Shown here piece by piece: positions 34,601-48,197 of a stretch of DNA of 64,000 nucleotides. The translations under genes and the position numbers were made by a program. Position 1 is the stretch's first letter; every line of letters begins with the position of its first letter. Origin of the DNA: Pipra filicauda (taxonomy: Eukaryota; Chordata; Aves; Passeriformes; Pipridae); contig NW_024104365.1 of NCBI RefSeq assembly GCF_003945595.2, positions 7,473,049 to 7,537,048 of the forward strand, given 5' to 3'. The notes beneath the pieces are model-generated. The model had not been told where the DNA came from. It was given only the letters and a program-made list of their open reading frames with translations, and did no database searches.

Positions 34601-35245
34601 ATAATATCCATGATATTGTAAGCCCGGTTGTGTTGGTAAATCAGGAGTAAGTTCTTCAAGATTAACAGAAGCATACCAGTTAAAACAAATACTGAGAACA
34701 GAAGTCATGTCCAAGTGTGTGGTTATTTTTAGGGTAGCTAATAAATAGCATAATCAAAGCATTAGACACTGTATATACCTTACTGTGGTGTATATGAACA
34801 GAGTCCTCTTGCTATAAGCACTGAACTTCTATAGTGCCAAACAAAGATTTGTCTTCTGCCTCTTTTACTATACTATCTGTCTTCAGTATGTCTTCCCAGT
34901 GCCATCTTCCCAAGCTGCTATTTCAGACTTAAATGAATTTTTTCATCAAATGTGTTAATAAGAAATGGTAAGAAACATACAGAGAAATACAATCACTTCA
35001 GGAGATTTCGTCAGCTACTCATAATGGAATAAAGATACTAATTCATTAGCAGTTGATATTCAGCAGTAGATGCTTAAAAATGGCTCATGCATCTCTTCAG
35101 ATAAATGAAAGACAAAAGGTTACCAGAGAATAGAGTATTAAATGACTAAGACTACCCTTGCAGATTTCGCTGAAATTCATCCACTTTTTTTCAGCATAGT
35201 ATTAAAGTTCCTACGGTGAAACAACTTTGTGTCCAGACCTCTTCC

Positions 35246-35360
35246 TGTGTGTGTGTGTGTGTCTGTCTGTCTGTCTGTCCATCTGTCTATCTATATCTAT
35301 CTATATATCTATCTACCTATCTATCTATCTGTTTATCTGTATGTACCCATGTATCTAGAT
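35246..35360 (+). repeat. Compound microsatellite (TG)n(TCTG)n(CTAT)n
   Basis: A TG run is followed by TCTG units and then CTAT units with interruptions. It is probably polymorphic. The open frame 35229-35414 spans it and is an artefact. Confidence 0.95.
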
Positions 35361-35637
35361 GTGTTTAAATTAAAATGTCAAGTTCTTTGGACTTTGAAAG
35401 TTTTTACACCTTGATTTTCCCTACAACACAAAGTCAGTATTGACTGTCTGATTCAATCAGGGACTCCCCAGAAAAGTTGAGCCTTTCTTAAAAAAAGCGA
35501 ACTTTTAAAACAAACATTTTAACTGGCAGATTTTATGGTTTTGTTACTTTATAAAAATTGTCTTACGTTGTGGCTACATCTGCAAATTTTTCTTTGTATC
35601 TTCAAAAGCTTTAAAGAAGTATATTTTCACAAGTGAA

Positions 35638-35735
35638 AATTAAATTTTGCAGGGATTCATGGAATAACAAAAGCTTGTGCTTGGGTTTACATGTAAATTA
35701 AATTTTACATGTATTCACAGAATTCTGAAAGCTTT
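35638..35735 (+). repeat. Imperfect tandem pair, period 58
   Basis: 'aattaaatttt' at 35638 and 35696 starts two units. Each continues with a related '..attca..gaat..aaagctt' pattern. The second is flanked by TACATGTA palindromes. Confidence 0.6.
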
Positions 35736-37014
35736 CACACCTGTGAAAGGGGAGGCTGGTCTCTTTGAAGTGTTACAACCTTGCAGTGGGAATTAAATTT
35801 CTCTTATTGCTCTTAGACTTTGGTGGTTGTACACACCATTAAGGAAATATATCTTCTTTTCCTAACTGAATCTCTGTTCTCCTTCTCCTTTAGTGATTTC
35901 ATGTGTATTAGGTTTCTACGTTAGTCTTTGTTGTTTGTCTGTGTTTTATTACAGTTTCCTACATGAAAAATGACAGAATTATCTTAGGAAACAGAGCTCA
36001 GAAATAATTGTACAGGATGTAAATTTGTGACTAGTTTATGTCAGTATTCCTGCACTCACTTCAGTGTTAGACGAGAATGAAAAATTGAGTTGGGCTTGTT
36101 TTAATTGATGTTTTATTGATAGGATTTATATCATTGCAATTATTTAGTATTTCTTTAAAGCTGCATGAGCTGAAGCTTTTTTTTTGGTGCTAAGGCCACG
36201 GTTGATTACCTATTCCCATTTACTTTAGCAAACCAGTTTCAAGATTAATGCTCAGTGATTTGTTGCTCCTCCCTCTGAGGACAAGACTGGTTTTCAGCAG
36301 CTCAGGTCAGATGCAATAGTGAGAACAAATCTACAGAAACAAAAATACTAAGGAAGGGTTAAAAGGAGATAAGCAGTCAGGGTTTTCAGCTTGAGCTGAC
36401 ATTATAGTGCAGAGAAGAAAGATGGTTGTGTTTGAGTAGAAGGTTGATAATGTTTATTATCCCTGTTGTTTATTATAGGGAATTAACCTCTAGCAGGGTG
36501 ACTGACACAGGCAACACCTCAGTAACTGCACAGTTGTGCTGTTTGCCATATGAACACAGTTATTTCCTTCACTTGGTTACACACCCACTATAGAGACCTC
36601 CTGTAACATCTCTGGAAGCAATTTTGTCAAAGTGTGATACTAGTCAGGATGTTTATACTTTTATGCTGTTATTTCTCTATTACTCTATCTTTTCCATGTA
36701 AGAAAAAGATAATATTGGGTATTTAAAAATTAGAACATATGGGTTTAGAAAATAGAAATCACTCTGCATATAAGTGGATCTGCCTGCATAAAAGAGTTTG
36801 GTATACTTACAGTCAATTATAGTAGCCTTTTGATGAACAAAGCGTAGGTCCTCAGAGTACTATAGCTCCAAGGGAAATACATCTTCTCTCTAGCATACGT
36901 GAAAAGTGCCTAAAACAAGCCTACAGTACTGAAAGGTCATCTTGTGTGAGTCAAGGTCTGAGATATTTCTGGTTTGTTTGCCACCTGATGCAAAAGTAGT
37001 CAAGATGGTTCATG

Positions 37015-37655
37015 AAGAACAAGCTGGCAGTGTGTGCTCATAGCCCAGGAAGCCAACCATACCCTGAGCTGCATCAAAAGAAGTGTGGCCAGCAGATCAA
37101 AGGAGTGATTCTCCCTCTCTACTCTGCACTTGTGAGACCCCGCACCGGAGTTCCTGCACCCAGCTCTGGGGTCCCCAACATAAGAAGGACTCGGAACTGT
37201 CAGAGCAAGTCAAGAGAAGGGCTATGAAATGAAGAAGACTGGAGCATTATCCCAAAAAGACAGATTGAGGAAGTTGTGACTGTTCAGCCTGGAGAACGTT
37301 GCATGGAGACCTTGTAGCAACCTTCCAGTGTCTGAAGGGGGCTTACTGGGAAGCCGGAGAGGGACTCTCCACTAGGAACTGCAGTGGTAGGACAGAGAGT
37401 AATGGGTACAAATTGAAAACGGGGAAATTAGGTATGATATTAGGAAGATATTCTTGACCATGAGAGTGGTTAGACAGTGGAAGAGGTTGCCCAGGGAAGC
37501 TGTGGGTGCCCCAACCCTGGCAGTGTTCAAGGCTGGGTTGAATAAGGCTTGAGCAACCTAGTCTAGTGGGAGATATCCCTGCTCATGGCAGGGGGGTCAG
37601 GACCAGATGATGTTTAAGGCCTCTTCCAACCCCTTAACGTTCTGTAATTCTGTGA
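37015..37655 (+). mobile_element. CR1 LINE, 3' part, plus strand
   Basis: Sense CR1. Blocks: 'gctcatagcccaggaagcca' (37037), 'ctgcatcaaaagaagtgtgg' (37070), 'ccctctctactctgcacttg' (37112), 'cagctctggggtccccaaca' (37161), 'cagcctggagaacgttgcat' (37285), 'gaaattaggtatgatattag', 'gttgcccagggaagctgtgg' (37487) and 'catggcaggggggtcaggac', ending 'gttctgtaattctgtg' at about 37655. An open frame at 37012-37227 is a CR1 remnant. It closely parallels the minus copy at 47700-49380 in its 3' block, so the two are probably of one subfamily. Confidence 0.92.
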
Positions 37656-39575
37656 TAATAAAAAGAGTTTAGAAATATCGTGAACTCATTTGACATTTAG
37701 TCAATTCAGACAAGAGACTTAAGTCGTGATTGAATAGATTGCTAAAAAGTGTACAAATTTATTTATTTATTTATTTGAATAAGACACTTCTTGTATCTGA
37801 AACACTGTATAAACAATTTTTCTACTTCCAGATTGCCTCCCTCATTTACATTTACTACAGCAGAGAACTGCTGAAGTAAAATTGGTGCAGGAAGATCTGT
37901 GGAATTAATTAGCGTTAACAGCTGTTGGGAGGTGCTGTCAATCAAAACCTGGAGTGGATAAGATAACTGGGTTTGGTAGATGAGAAAAAGGGGAGAGAAT
38001 AACCTGGTGAAATTTTGCCATGAGCCGTTACAGTAATAGTGTAGTTACAAAGTTCATATACAAGGACAATACCTTCTAATTGTGACATAAAAGAACAAGA
38101 AAATAGAATATAATGCTCATCTAAATAAATTTCTTGAAAATGTCAAGTTATACTGTTCTTGTTAATGACATTCTTTTATAAAATTAGTATGTATTGACTT
38201 TCTTTGGGTGCATTTAAATTCTGTCATCCTAAATTACAGTTTTCAGAAAGCATTTTGAACACAATTATTTCATCATGAGTCTGCAGAGGGAATACCACTG
38301 AAGATCAAGGTCCTCCAGAGGTGCCTGCCTTTCTTGCCTACCCTAAAAAATGGAATTCACATTATTTCTAACTTCTTGTATGAGGTCTTTAGTTTCATTG
38401 TATATCCTAGAAATGGTTGCCTTATGACTGTTTTATAACCTGACTTTGGAGGTTGCATATCTCTCTGGTGAAAGTGAATTGACACATAAAAACTGAACCA
38501 GAATAGATCTCCTGGGTTCTGCTAGCAGTAAGTGAAATCCACAAAATTTGGCAAAATCTTCTTGTTTTTGGAAAGTTAAATTTTTCCTAACATGCTGCCT
38601 CAAGGCTTTTGGTTCTTTTATAAATAAGGTCATCATTATGCAATGAGCAGCACAGCATGATGCTATAACATTGTGATGAACACCTCAACACTGTTATTAC
38701 CATATTTATCCAGAAAAAAATCCCAAGAAATTAAAGAATTAGAATGTTTTAAATTATTTTGAGTAATGTAAATACCAAAGGCAACTAATACAATATTTTG
38801 ATTTTGCTCATTGGGATTTACTCAATAAACAATTAAGTAAACAATTACCGTTACATGCTTGGCATAAATAAAAAGTAGCAAAATAATAGCCTTATAACAT
38901 AAAGAAGGCACAGCTAATTACGGTCTAGAAGCTAATGTCAATCCAATTGGTTTTCATTATTTAGAGGCCTTCTGAAAATGTTTTATTTAAAAACAGTTAC
39001 ACAGATATTACTTACATGCACTGTGAAACCAGTTCACATCAGTGAGAAACATGAGTGTATCCTCCTGTTCTGATCTTCAGATTTCTTATTCTTAAGAGAT
39101 TCAGAAATAATCCAGCATTCCAAGAATAAGACTCAGCTACATCATAAGCATTTTTCTTTTTGCCCTGCAGTTTACTGTAGCAAGTAGTCAAAGCACAGAC
39201 CAAAAACTGATAAAAAAGTGGCATGTAAATACATTTGCCATAAAATAAAACCCTGTTGGTGAATATGTATGTCCAAATCTGGTAAACTTAAGCCTGTACT
39301 TTGGCAGAACAAAATCGCCTCTGCCTAGGCACAGGAAAGATGTTTGGATATCCAGCAGCCCAACACCAAGTATATAAATGTATTAGTTGCGTATTTGATG
39401 TGGGCAGTCCAATTTAACAGCAGCGAAGTTATGTGAATGCTATGGAGTAATTTCCTGCTAAAATATTTGGGTGAAGAGCTATAATATTGAGGATTTGACA
39501 TGTGTGTCTTATAGTGTGATCACTGCAGACTTACAGAAGTTACCTAGTTATTTGCTTTTGTTTTGAGGGTTTTGG
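37656..39575. other. AT-rich unique DNA
   Basis: No gene is recognised. A short (TTTA)n run lies at 37757-37776. The segment 38800-38990 is rich in TAATTA-like words but has no firm identity. Confidence 0.5.
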
Positions 39576-39681
39576 TGTCATGGTTTAACTCCAGCCAGCA
39601 ACTGAGCCCCATGTAGCTGCTCACTCATGGGTGAGAGAATCAGAAAAGTGAGAAATTCTATGCAGAGGGTGACAAAGACAG

Positions 39682-39687
39682 TTTAAT
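39682..39687 (-). promoter_or_regulatory. LTR polyadenylation-like signal ATTAAA
   Basis: ATTAAA in the minus sense, about 160 bp downstream of the TATA-like box, as expected for the R region of an LTR. Inactive status unknown. Confidence 0.5.
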
Positions 39688-39841
39688 AGGAAGAACAAAA
39701 GCCATGCACACAAGCAAAGAGAATCAAGGAACTCATTCCCCCTTCCCACAGGCAGGCAGGTTTTCAGCCCTCCCCGAGAAAGCAGGGCTCCATCATGTGT
39801 AATGATGCCCTGGTCCTCCCTTCCTTCTATTTCCACCATCC

Positions 39842-39848
39842 TTATATA
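39842..39848 (-). promoter_or_regulatory. LTR TATA-like box
   Basis: TATATAA in the minus sense inside the solo LTR; it could seed transcription leftwards. Confidence 0.5.
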
Positions 39849-40115
39849 CTGACCATGATGCCATATGATTTGAAACATCCCTGTGGTCAATTGGGGTCAA
39901 CTGTCCTGGCTGTGTCTCCTCCCAACTTCTTGTGCACCCCCAGTCTCCTCACTAGTGGGGCAGCACAAGAAGCAGACTTTGATGCTGTGCAAATTCTGCT
40001 CAGCAGTAACAAAAAGAATTCTGTATTATCAACCTTATTTTTTGTGCAAATCCAGAACGCAGCCCCGTACTATCTACTGTGAAGAAAATTGTCTCTCCTA
40101 GCTGAAACCAGCGCA

Positions 40116-43100
40116 TGAATATTGCTGAGTGTTTTTCCCTGTTTTTTTTTCCTTTTTAAATAGGAGTCTACAGACTTAGCCTGCGTCTTCAATAATGGAC
40201 TGTTTGGGGGTTCCCCCCACCTTAGTTTTATTTCAGCAACATGGTGTGGGATTTTTTTTTTAAAGTAAATAGCAAGGCATACAATTATATAGGTAATTTA
40301 CAGTCTCATGTCCCTGTCTTTGCACTAGAGGCTAAGTTGCTTTCAGCAGCAACAGGACTACTGATACAGGCTGTGGGAAAGAAGGGTCATGTTCTAATTC
40401 AACTTCTTTCCAAAGATCTTTCTTAGGTGATCTGGTACAGTGCTATATTTTTACTTTGATCTTTGTCCAGAAAATTATTAACAGATAAAAAGGATAATGT
40501 GGTCAGTAGTGATACTTTCACTGTAATGTATGCTCAGCTGCTCTTAGTTTTGCTTTCTCTTAACCTTAGATTATAAGAACGGCATGAACACTGAAACATG
40601 TTCAGATACAACCCCAGAACAGTATTTTTAATAAATGCACATGGCATGACTGCAGTATTTCTTAAACAAATACATCGTATTTTGCAGAATCTCTATCATG
40701 AGTCTGTACTTAGTAGCTTCCCACAGACTTCATTCAGGTGAAGTGTGTACTCTGCAGTTTGCTCTTCTCATACTGGGTCAAATTTCTCAACGTAGAGGAG
40801 GATTTTGTTAGAAAGAATAACCAGGGTAAAGAAGGAAATATTAGGTAGCTCTAACAGACTTTTATTTCTGTCATTCCTTCTACCGTTCCTGTGGTCTTCT
40901 GGTTGAATTGAAATCAAGTTTCAATTTATATTTGTAGGAAAAAAAGTGTTTGTAAGTTATTATTTCTTGATTATTAAACAGTATTTTATGGTGAGAATTT
41001 ACATATTTACATACTCATTCCATTTTTTATTAAATTTAAGGCTTTTTTTATGTGTGTGGTTCTTGTTTTTTGAAGGCTCTATTGTTCACTTGTTATCTTG
41101 ACAGAGATCTTGGGAGAAAAGTCTATGAAGTAAGGTTCACTAATGACAAATAAACATAGCCTGTACAACTTTAGTCATAAACACCAAATGGGTTTATGGC
41201 TTAAGGTAAAGATTGATAAATGGAATATACTAAATAAAATCCCAAATAGGAACACTTACCCAATATCTGTAGGCTATCTGTGAAACAGAAAAGTTAAAGC
41301 TTTGTACTTTTATGCATTAGCCTGTGGAAACAATTTCACTTCTGAAGTACTTCAAGAACATTTGAGTATAATGGGCTTTGTACTGCCAGCCTTGGCTTTA
41401 CCCTGTAGAGAGCACTCAGCCCATTCAGCTTGAACTCCATTTTATCTAGCTCTTATCCATTAATTTTATCCTGACCTTGGGCATAAAATACATGCACTTT
41501 TTATGCTCCGTGCTTTTTGTGGAGAAAGAGGAATGGCATTACCCATCGATCACCATTATGAATGATACAGCTTAAAACAAACACGGGTCAGAGACAGATA
41601 TGTTAAGAGCAGATTTGTATTGATTCCATCACAACACTGAGTTAAAAGGGAGAAAAAAACCCACATCATAGTATAAATGATGAAAAGACATTTGAAAAAC
41701 AACAGCAGCTGTGAAGTAAGTTTAAGAGCTTTGCTTTAGGGTTATTATTGGAAAAAAAAAAAGAATTTTGTTGCTATTATTAATACAATCTACCTCCCCT
41801 TAATATATTTATTGTCATACCTTAGGTTCTGCAGCATACTAAAGCAGTAAGGTCTGTGTGTTTTACTGCTGCATTTTTTCCCGTTGAAAGGTTTTTTGTT
41901 ATAAGAATCTTACACTGATTAGATCCTTTAATCTATATTTAGCTCTAGTGCTGAAATATTTATACCATACTTCTAGCTGTAGGCACTTTTTATTTGTTTG
42001 TAACTCCAATCTACTTAAAGAACATTGTCTTTCAGTACAACAAAATTGTGTGTTTTGTTAGGGTCCATGACACTGATACTAATGGTAGAAGTTTTAACAA
42101 GCCTGCCTGAATCGCAGTATGTATCTCTATGGTAATTAAACAAAGAAAATATATCCTACTTCCTCAATGGATTTCCATTGAGAGAATAATGACTTAAAAG
42201 ATACTGTTGATGAGGGAGAATTGGTTTACACTGTGAGACTTGTTTCCAGGAATGTGGAGGTTGAACAATCTGTAATAATACCTTTATAGTCTGTTTACTT
42301 TAAAGTAAAATCTGGAACTGTTAGTCAGGGAGAAATATTCCATCATGACCTTCCTTTGCCAGAGGTAAAAGTAGTGTCTGTTCAGTTTTCTAAGAATTTT
42401 TCTTGTGTAAAACTCTGAGTGTTGGATATTAACTGATTGGTTCTTTGGCTTTACTATCCTCAATTCATAGAATTTGCCCCATGATTTTTATGGGGTTTTT
42501 TTTAGTTTCTAACTTTGTACTTTTGGTTCCTGGTTATGGAGGTACAAAGGTAGAGAGGTTTTATTAGCACAGTGGCTCCTGTGAGGACTGGGGAGTATGG
42601 AAGAGGAATATGGAAGAGCGTCTTTCTGTTCAGCTGTGGATCAGCTGATCAGAGGAACTGCTATTACTGAAATGTTCTTGGTGCTTGAGGCCATCTTACC
42701 CATACTTACACTGTCTGGAGAGCTTAAACATACGGAATGCTGCAGCTATCTGTTGGTGAGACTCTGTCTGGTAAAAAATAGCTTATCTGTGTCTGAGTGC
42801 TGACTTGTAGTTGAAGACCTTCCCATTGAGTTTCCTTACTACCACAGTTCCTACTGTAGGAAAAGATACAATTGGTAAAAAAGAGGAAAAGTTTAAGGTC
42901 AGATTTCATTTGTTTTCCTGGAACTTACTGTCATGTTATTGCTGGTAGAAAAAAATTATATGTGTTTGTTTACATCCTCAGGTCTTTTACAAGTATTCAC
43001 ATAGGGGTCATTATTCGTTGAGGTGTATGGAATGCTTAAAATTTATGGTGAAACCTGAGTAAATATTCATAACATTGTACTAGCTCAGTGACCAGATCAT

Positions 43101-43784
43101 TTAACACTTTTTTTTGGTCAATTTGTGTTTTAAAACAAACAACACTAGGATAATTAATAATTTGAAGATAATACCTTTTACTACAGAAAAAACATGGTGT
43201 GTTTTTTCCTCTGGACTTCTTCCATGTTAAGACTTTTTTATCACACACAAAGCAGTTTTTGAAAAGTACTGTGTTCCACAATTGCTGGAATCACTCTGAA
43301 AGGGTCATTATGCTTAACAATCCTTTTTAATAAAAGTCCATCAGATTGCATTTTTAAAAAAATGAGAATTTTTTATGTTTTGGTATTGCTTATATGGATA
43401 ATCCCCAGGAAATTCAGGGATGAATGTGGCAAGTGGTCTTAATTTCTTTTCACAGGTGGTCTTAATTTATTTTCACTTTAAAGAGAGATACTGCAATACT
43501 ACTTACTTGGTTACTTTTACTAAGCGTCTGCAAATGAGAATAAAATCTTATCATACCTGAGTTAAATTCTTGAGGTGTCTTTTGGTAATGTACTATTATT
43601 ACTATGCTTTTAACTATCATTCACGTGTTTAGAAGAATATACAGTCATCAATTTACAGCATCTTTGTAAAATTGTATCAGGAATAATACATGTTTTACAT
43701 GGAGAAACAGAAAAGGCAATGTACAGTTCTACAGTGAATTGTACAGTGAATCAGTTGCAGATTCAGAGACTGAGCTCTCCTGAG
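40116..43784. other. AT-rich unique DNA with a 23-bp tandem duplication
   Basis: No gene is recognised. A 23-bp imperfect tandem duplication occurs at 43432-43477 ('agtggtcttaatttctttt' type units, three mismatches). Confidence 0.5.
43432..43477 (+). repeat. Tandem duplication, 2 x 23 bp
   Basis: Two adjacent units beginning agtggtcttaattt and ggtggtcttaattt differ at three positions. Confidence 0.8.
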
Positions 43785-43905
43785 TCCATAGGTTTTAAAG
43801 CCAAAAGAGACTAGTAAGACTATTTAGTCTAGTCTCTTGTATAATACAGGCCACAGGATTTCCCTGAATTAGTTCCTACTTCATTATCTAAAGCTTTTGA
43901 GTAAG
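43785..43905 (-). mobile_element. Probable ancient CR1 3' end
   Basis: 'agtctagtctcttgtataat' followed by 'acaggccacaggatttccc' resembles the 3' end of old reptile/turtle-type CR1 copies, in which 'tctagtctgacctcctgtat' precedes 'acaggccatagaatttcacc'. Strongly diverged, so its limits are approximate and it would predate the other CR1 copies here. Confidence 0.5.
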
Positions 43906-46900
43906 TGTCGTCTGGGTTTCAGATTTTTTGTCTTAAATGCCTGGTGCTGTTCCGTGGAATGTTTCAGACAGGATTTGTACAGACTTCAGCAGAAACTGTG
44001 CTTCCAGAAAGGTACACGTCCACCTCCCTTATAGCTACTTAGAGGCAAATTTCGAAGACAGTACTGGGTCACAGAAGAATTGATGAAATCTGTCTGAGCT
44101 GCTCGGGTGAGCAAAAAATATAGTTCCCTAGGATTGCTCAGTAGCCACTTCAGCTCTCTTATATCTTCAGCCACCTGCTTTTCTATAGGTCACCCACTAT
44201 CAACTTCTATGCACTGCTTGTGCTATGAGTCCTTTTCTCTCCCAGAAATCTCTGTCTGGGAATTCAAGTCAGCCTTCTGAAAGAGCAGAAGGCAGATCAA
44301 TGAGATACAAAGGCAACCTTCACAGTTTTATGCACACTTTTTTCATGTGCAGCTGAATCTTGCCACTGTAGTTAACAGCTTCACAGTAAAGGGGATCAGA
44401 AGATTATGCTTCTGACATGGATGTGCTGCATTTTATGCATAGAAAAGAAATAGGCATAGTACTACTCTCCTTTATGTAAAATAAACTTTAAGAGAAATTG
44501 TTTAATCTTCCACATCTGTCAATGACAATTTTGAAAGAAGAGAAAAAAAGCCCACTTCCATCTACCTTTATCCACTTTAAAAATTGTTTCCTGGCACCCA
44601 CATCGTAAAAGGATTTGAAATCTTCAGGGCATTATAATCATAGCCAGCTTTTATTCACACATGTATTGTAAAATATCTGGAATTCTGCCTGTGTCATTTG
44701 GATGTGGTTATGGTCATAATAGAAAAATTTAAAAAAGAAAAAAGTGTCCAAATTTGGTAACTTGTCTTTTAAGTTTAAAAATGTAAATGAGTGTTTTTAT
44801 TCTATTTCCAGCTAATGCACAAAGCATTGCACCTGCTGTATAGAAAACTTTAAGCTGTATAGAAGACTAGGGTCTAGTTTTCAAAGTGTTTTTTCTAACT
44901 TGTTATTGAGGCGAAGTTTTGTGGTATTTGCTGTATGTAACAGGAATGTAGAAACATGCAGTACACATGAAGCCTCCTTATTTTAAAAAAGTCAGACAAT
45001 GACTGTAGATTCATAAGGGAAAAGTGAATAGAGAAACTAAAGGAGATGGCTAGCATTTATCTTTGTGTAGCTACAAATGTACAAAGTGCATTCTGTGTAT
45101 CTCTTGTACGGAATCTGAAGTTCTGATTTGGGTATCTACACTGATAGGGAGACCTTAAGGTGTGCTTGTTCTTTGCAGTTAGCCACATACACAACTGAAT
45201 GCAAAATCTCAAGGATTCGTTCTCAAGTTTCTCACAAAAGATTGGTGTGCAAATGTGAAGACAACACAGGTATACTGAATCAGTAGTTTGAAAGCATTTA
45301 GTCTGTCTGAGAGGTATTAATAGAGAGTGTAATGTAATGTATCCTCTTTCTTTTTTCAACAAGTAATAATATTCTTCATTAATTAATACTTTTCTTTATG
45401 AACCATATTCATGGCCAAGTAAAGTCTCTATTCTGTATTGCTTTGTGGGAATATCATATTAATCAAGCAAAGCTGATCTATTTATAAATAAATGCAGTAA
45501 GGAAAAGCTTCCAGAAAATTGCAACTACAAATACTACACTACTACCATACATTTAATGCATCTAATTCTTCCTTCATTTGGTGCACTGAAATACGTTAAG
45601 ATTATGTTTTGTATCGCATGCAGCCATTTTTGCCCAAGGGAAGGAAAAAGTAATGGGAGGAAATAAGGCAGGTTTGAACATACCCTAGAGCATATTTTCT
45701 TTCCCATTGTGTAATTTCTGTTGCTGCCTTGTAAAGGAGAATACTTTCAGTACTCTTAAGAATGCTCAAAATCCAAACAAAATAAAACCCAGTCATCCTG
45801 ACTGAACCTTTTCTAGTGTATTCATCACTTTTCACTGATTATTAGTAAACTTAAATAGGGGGCCAGGTAATGTATTACTAAGGTACCATCTCAGTCTTCT
45901 AATGCAGCCTTAAAAAAAACCAGAACACCAAACCTGACAAAAAATACTGACTTAATTGACTTCAAATTGAAACAGATTTCTCACAAGATAGAGAAAAACC
46001 TGGTAATAAAGTTGAAGTGGGGAACACATCAATTTCAAAAGCTGCTTGATCTAATTACTCCCAGTTTGGTGGGGGGGTGTGGCTATTGAACTGAATGATC
46101 AGCAGTTTGTGTGTACTTCATTTTGCAATCACATTCCAAATTTTAACAGACAGGTGTTCACTTAACAGAAGCTGCAGTCATGATAGAACTATGTCAAATC
46201 CAGTTTTTGTTAGCTGTCTCTCTGAAGAGATGGATGATCAAATACACGTACAGTCTAAACTGACATCTCATCTACTGGTTCCTCCAGGTCAACATTGAAG
46301 ATCCATTGACAGGGAAGTGTAACAAAACTCTCAGAATAGAGAACACTGAATGTGTGGAATCAAAATTTCTATTTAAGGCATTAGTTTGTTACTGAAGGCT
46401 TCTTCAGTGACCTAACTGGCCCTTCTAACAACTGTTTAGTCTTTCAGATGCAGTGTTGAGGTGAAGCATGTGTCTCTTAAAAACTGAGAAATGAGATGGT
46501 GAGAGTTTGTCCTTTGTTTGTTGAGTGGTGAGTCTGGAAATGTGAGCAAGATTAAATAAGCAGCCTGATCTGACCATCCCGTTAAGGGATATTAATGTTT
46601 CATAAATGAGGTTGCTGATATCATCGCTCACTGAATTATCATTTCTAAACTACAAATAATGGAGAATATTGTTAACTCTTAGACAAATCTGCCCACTCAT
46701 TCCTGATTACAGATTTATTCCTTTGTTGCCTTACCTGTACCCAGAAAGGCAAAATAGGGTCACTTCTTTATGCCGTACAAGTACCACAGTCTGATTCAAA
46801 ACATACTAATAACGAGTATATCCCGGCTACAAAAACTAAATACAATTGTAGTTGTATAGGAGTGATTAAATATACCTACAATAAACAGCTGAAATAGGAC

Positions 46901-47699
46901 AATTAAATTCACAAGAATTTAGTTCATTTAGTCATGGTAGTCACCAAATGTTTATTAGAGAAAAGGCTGGATTAACTAGCAAAAAACTTTACTGTTCTTG
47001 AGACACCACCATTAAAGAGAACAGACACTGCTTTGCAGTCTTAGAACTGAACTACTGGAGAGAATGAACGTTGTTTAGCTAAAGTCACTCCATACTATGC
47101 ATAAAATGAATTATTTCATATGAATATTTCATAATTCATTTCACAAGTTTCTAGAGCCCCAGGTCTTTGCAAAATTTAATGTGATTTTGTTTGTGTGTGG
47201 CTAAAGACATTTTGAGGGGACTTCAGTTGGATTCCCCTGTGTTAATCATCACCGTGGGGCGACAGCAGACACAGGCTGCTGTCAGTTGACTGTCACCCAC
47301 AGGGTTGCTATTATCTGTGTCAGCCACACATCATGGTTTTGCAGTTTAACAGATTTTAAAGTTTGTGGTGCAGTTTAGAGGGAAGGTTTTAGCAATGCAG
47401 TAAGATTCTGAATAGTGTAAACCTTCTGCCAAGCAAGTATTTTCATTTCAGATACAAAATAAGTTTTATTCAATCCTGCCTGATATTTGCAACTGACAGT
47501 TCTGATAAGAATCCTTTTTAGTCTTGTGTACATTTCTTGTTTTTATCTGAAAAGCTTGAATTTTTTTAAATGAATGACAGCCATAGTAAGGGCAACAAAT
47601 TGTCTACTGTTGAATAACAAAAGTGATTGTATTTATTTACTTTCTAAAAGGATACGTTTAGGATCATTAATACGTGAACAGAAGGATTTTCCAGTGATA
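43906..47699. other. AT-rich unique DNA
   Basis: No gene is recognised. It includes a perfect 8-bp-stem hairpin at 47261-47283 in a locally GC-richer block and a G7 run near 46071-46077. Confidence 0.5.
47261..47283. repeat. Perfect inverted repeat, 8-bp stem
   Basis: GACAGCAG and CTGCTGTC flank a 7-nt loop, inside a GC-richer patch 47240-47335. Confidence 0.65.
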
Positions 47700-48197
47700 A
47701 CACAGATCTTGAAAAGTTAGGGTTTGAAGGGACTTCAAAGATAATCTAGTCCTGAACCCCCTGCAGGAGACAGGGACACATCCCACTAGACGAGGTTGCT
47801 CAAGGCCTTATTCAGCCTGGCCTTGAACTGCCAGGGTTGGGGCATCCACAGCTTCCCTGGGCAACCTCTTCCACTGTCTAACCACCCTCACAGTCAAGAA
47901 TTTCTTCCTAATATCATACCTAATTTTCCCCTTCTTCAATTTGTACCCATTACTCCCTCCTCTGTCACTGCAGTTCCTGATGCAGAGTCTCTCTCTGGCT
48001 TCCCGGTAGACCCCCTTTAGACAGTGGAAGGTTGTTATGAGGTCGCCATGCAACCTTCTCCAGGCTGAACAGCCCCAATTTCCTTAACCTGTCTTTTTGG
48101 GATGATGTTCCAGTCCTCTTATCAACTTCATGGCCTTTCTCTGGACTTTCTTGAACAGTTCCACGTCCTTCTTATGCTGAAGATAGCAGAACTTTAC

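Larger units (their letters stand above)
34601..37014. other. AT-rich DNA with microsatellite
   Basis: No gene is recognised. Contains the compound microsatellite at 35246-35360 and an imperfect 58-bp-period repeat around 35638-35735. Confidence 0.5.
39576..40115 (-). mobile_element. Solo avian ERV LTR, 540 bp
   Basis: On the plus strand it begins 'tgtcatggtttaactccagc' and ends 'gctgaaaccagcgca'; the sense LTR is the complement. In that sense a TATATAA box lies at 39842-39848 and an ATTAAA polyadenylation-like signal at 39682-39687, in correct order. Internal blocks 'caattggggtcaactgtcct' (39889) and 'ctcccaacttcttgtgcacc' (39920) are typical of a widespread bird LTR family. No gag/pol/env adjoins it. 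The flanking 5-mers (tttgg, tgaat) do not match, so the duplication has decayed or an edge is misplaced. The frames 39621-39890 and 39795-40101 are chance frames. Confidence 0.85.

Noticed and set aside
39571..40120. Target duplication around the 540-bp LTR
   Set aside because: Flanking 5-mers (tttgg, tgaat) do not match, so no duplication is claimed.
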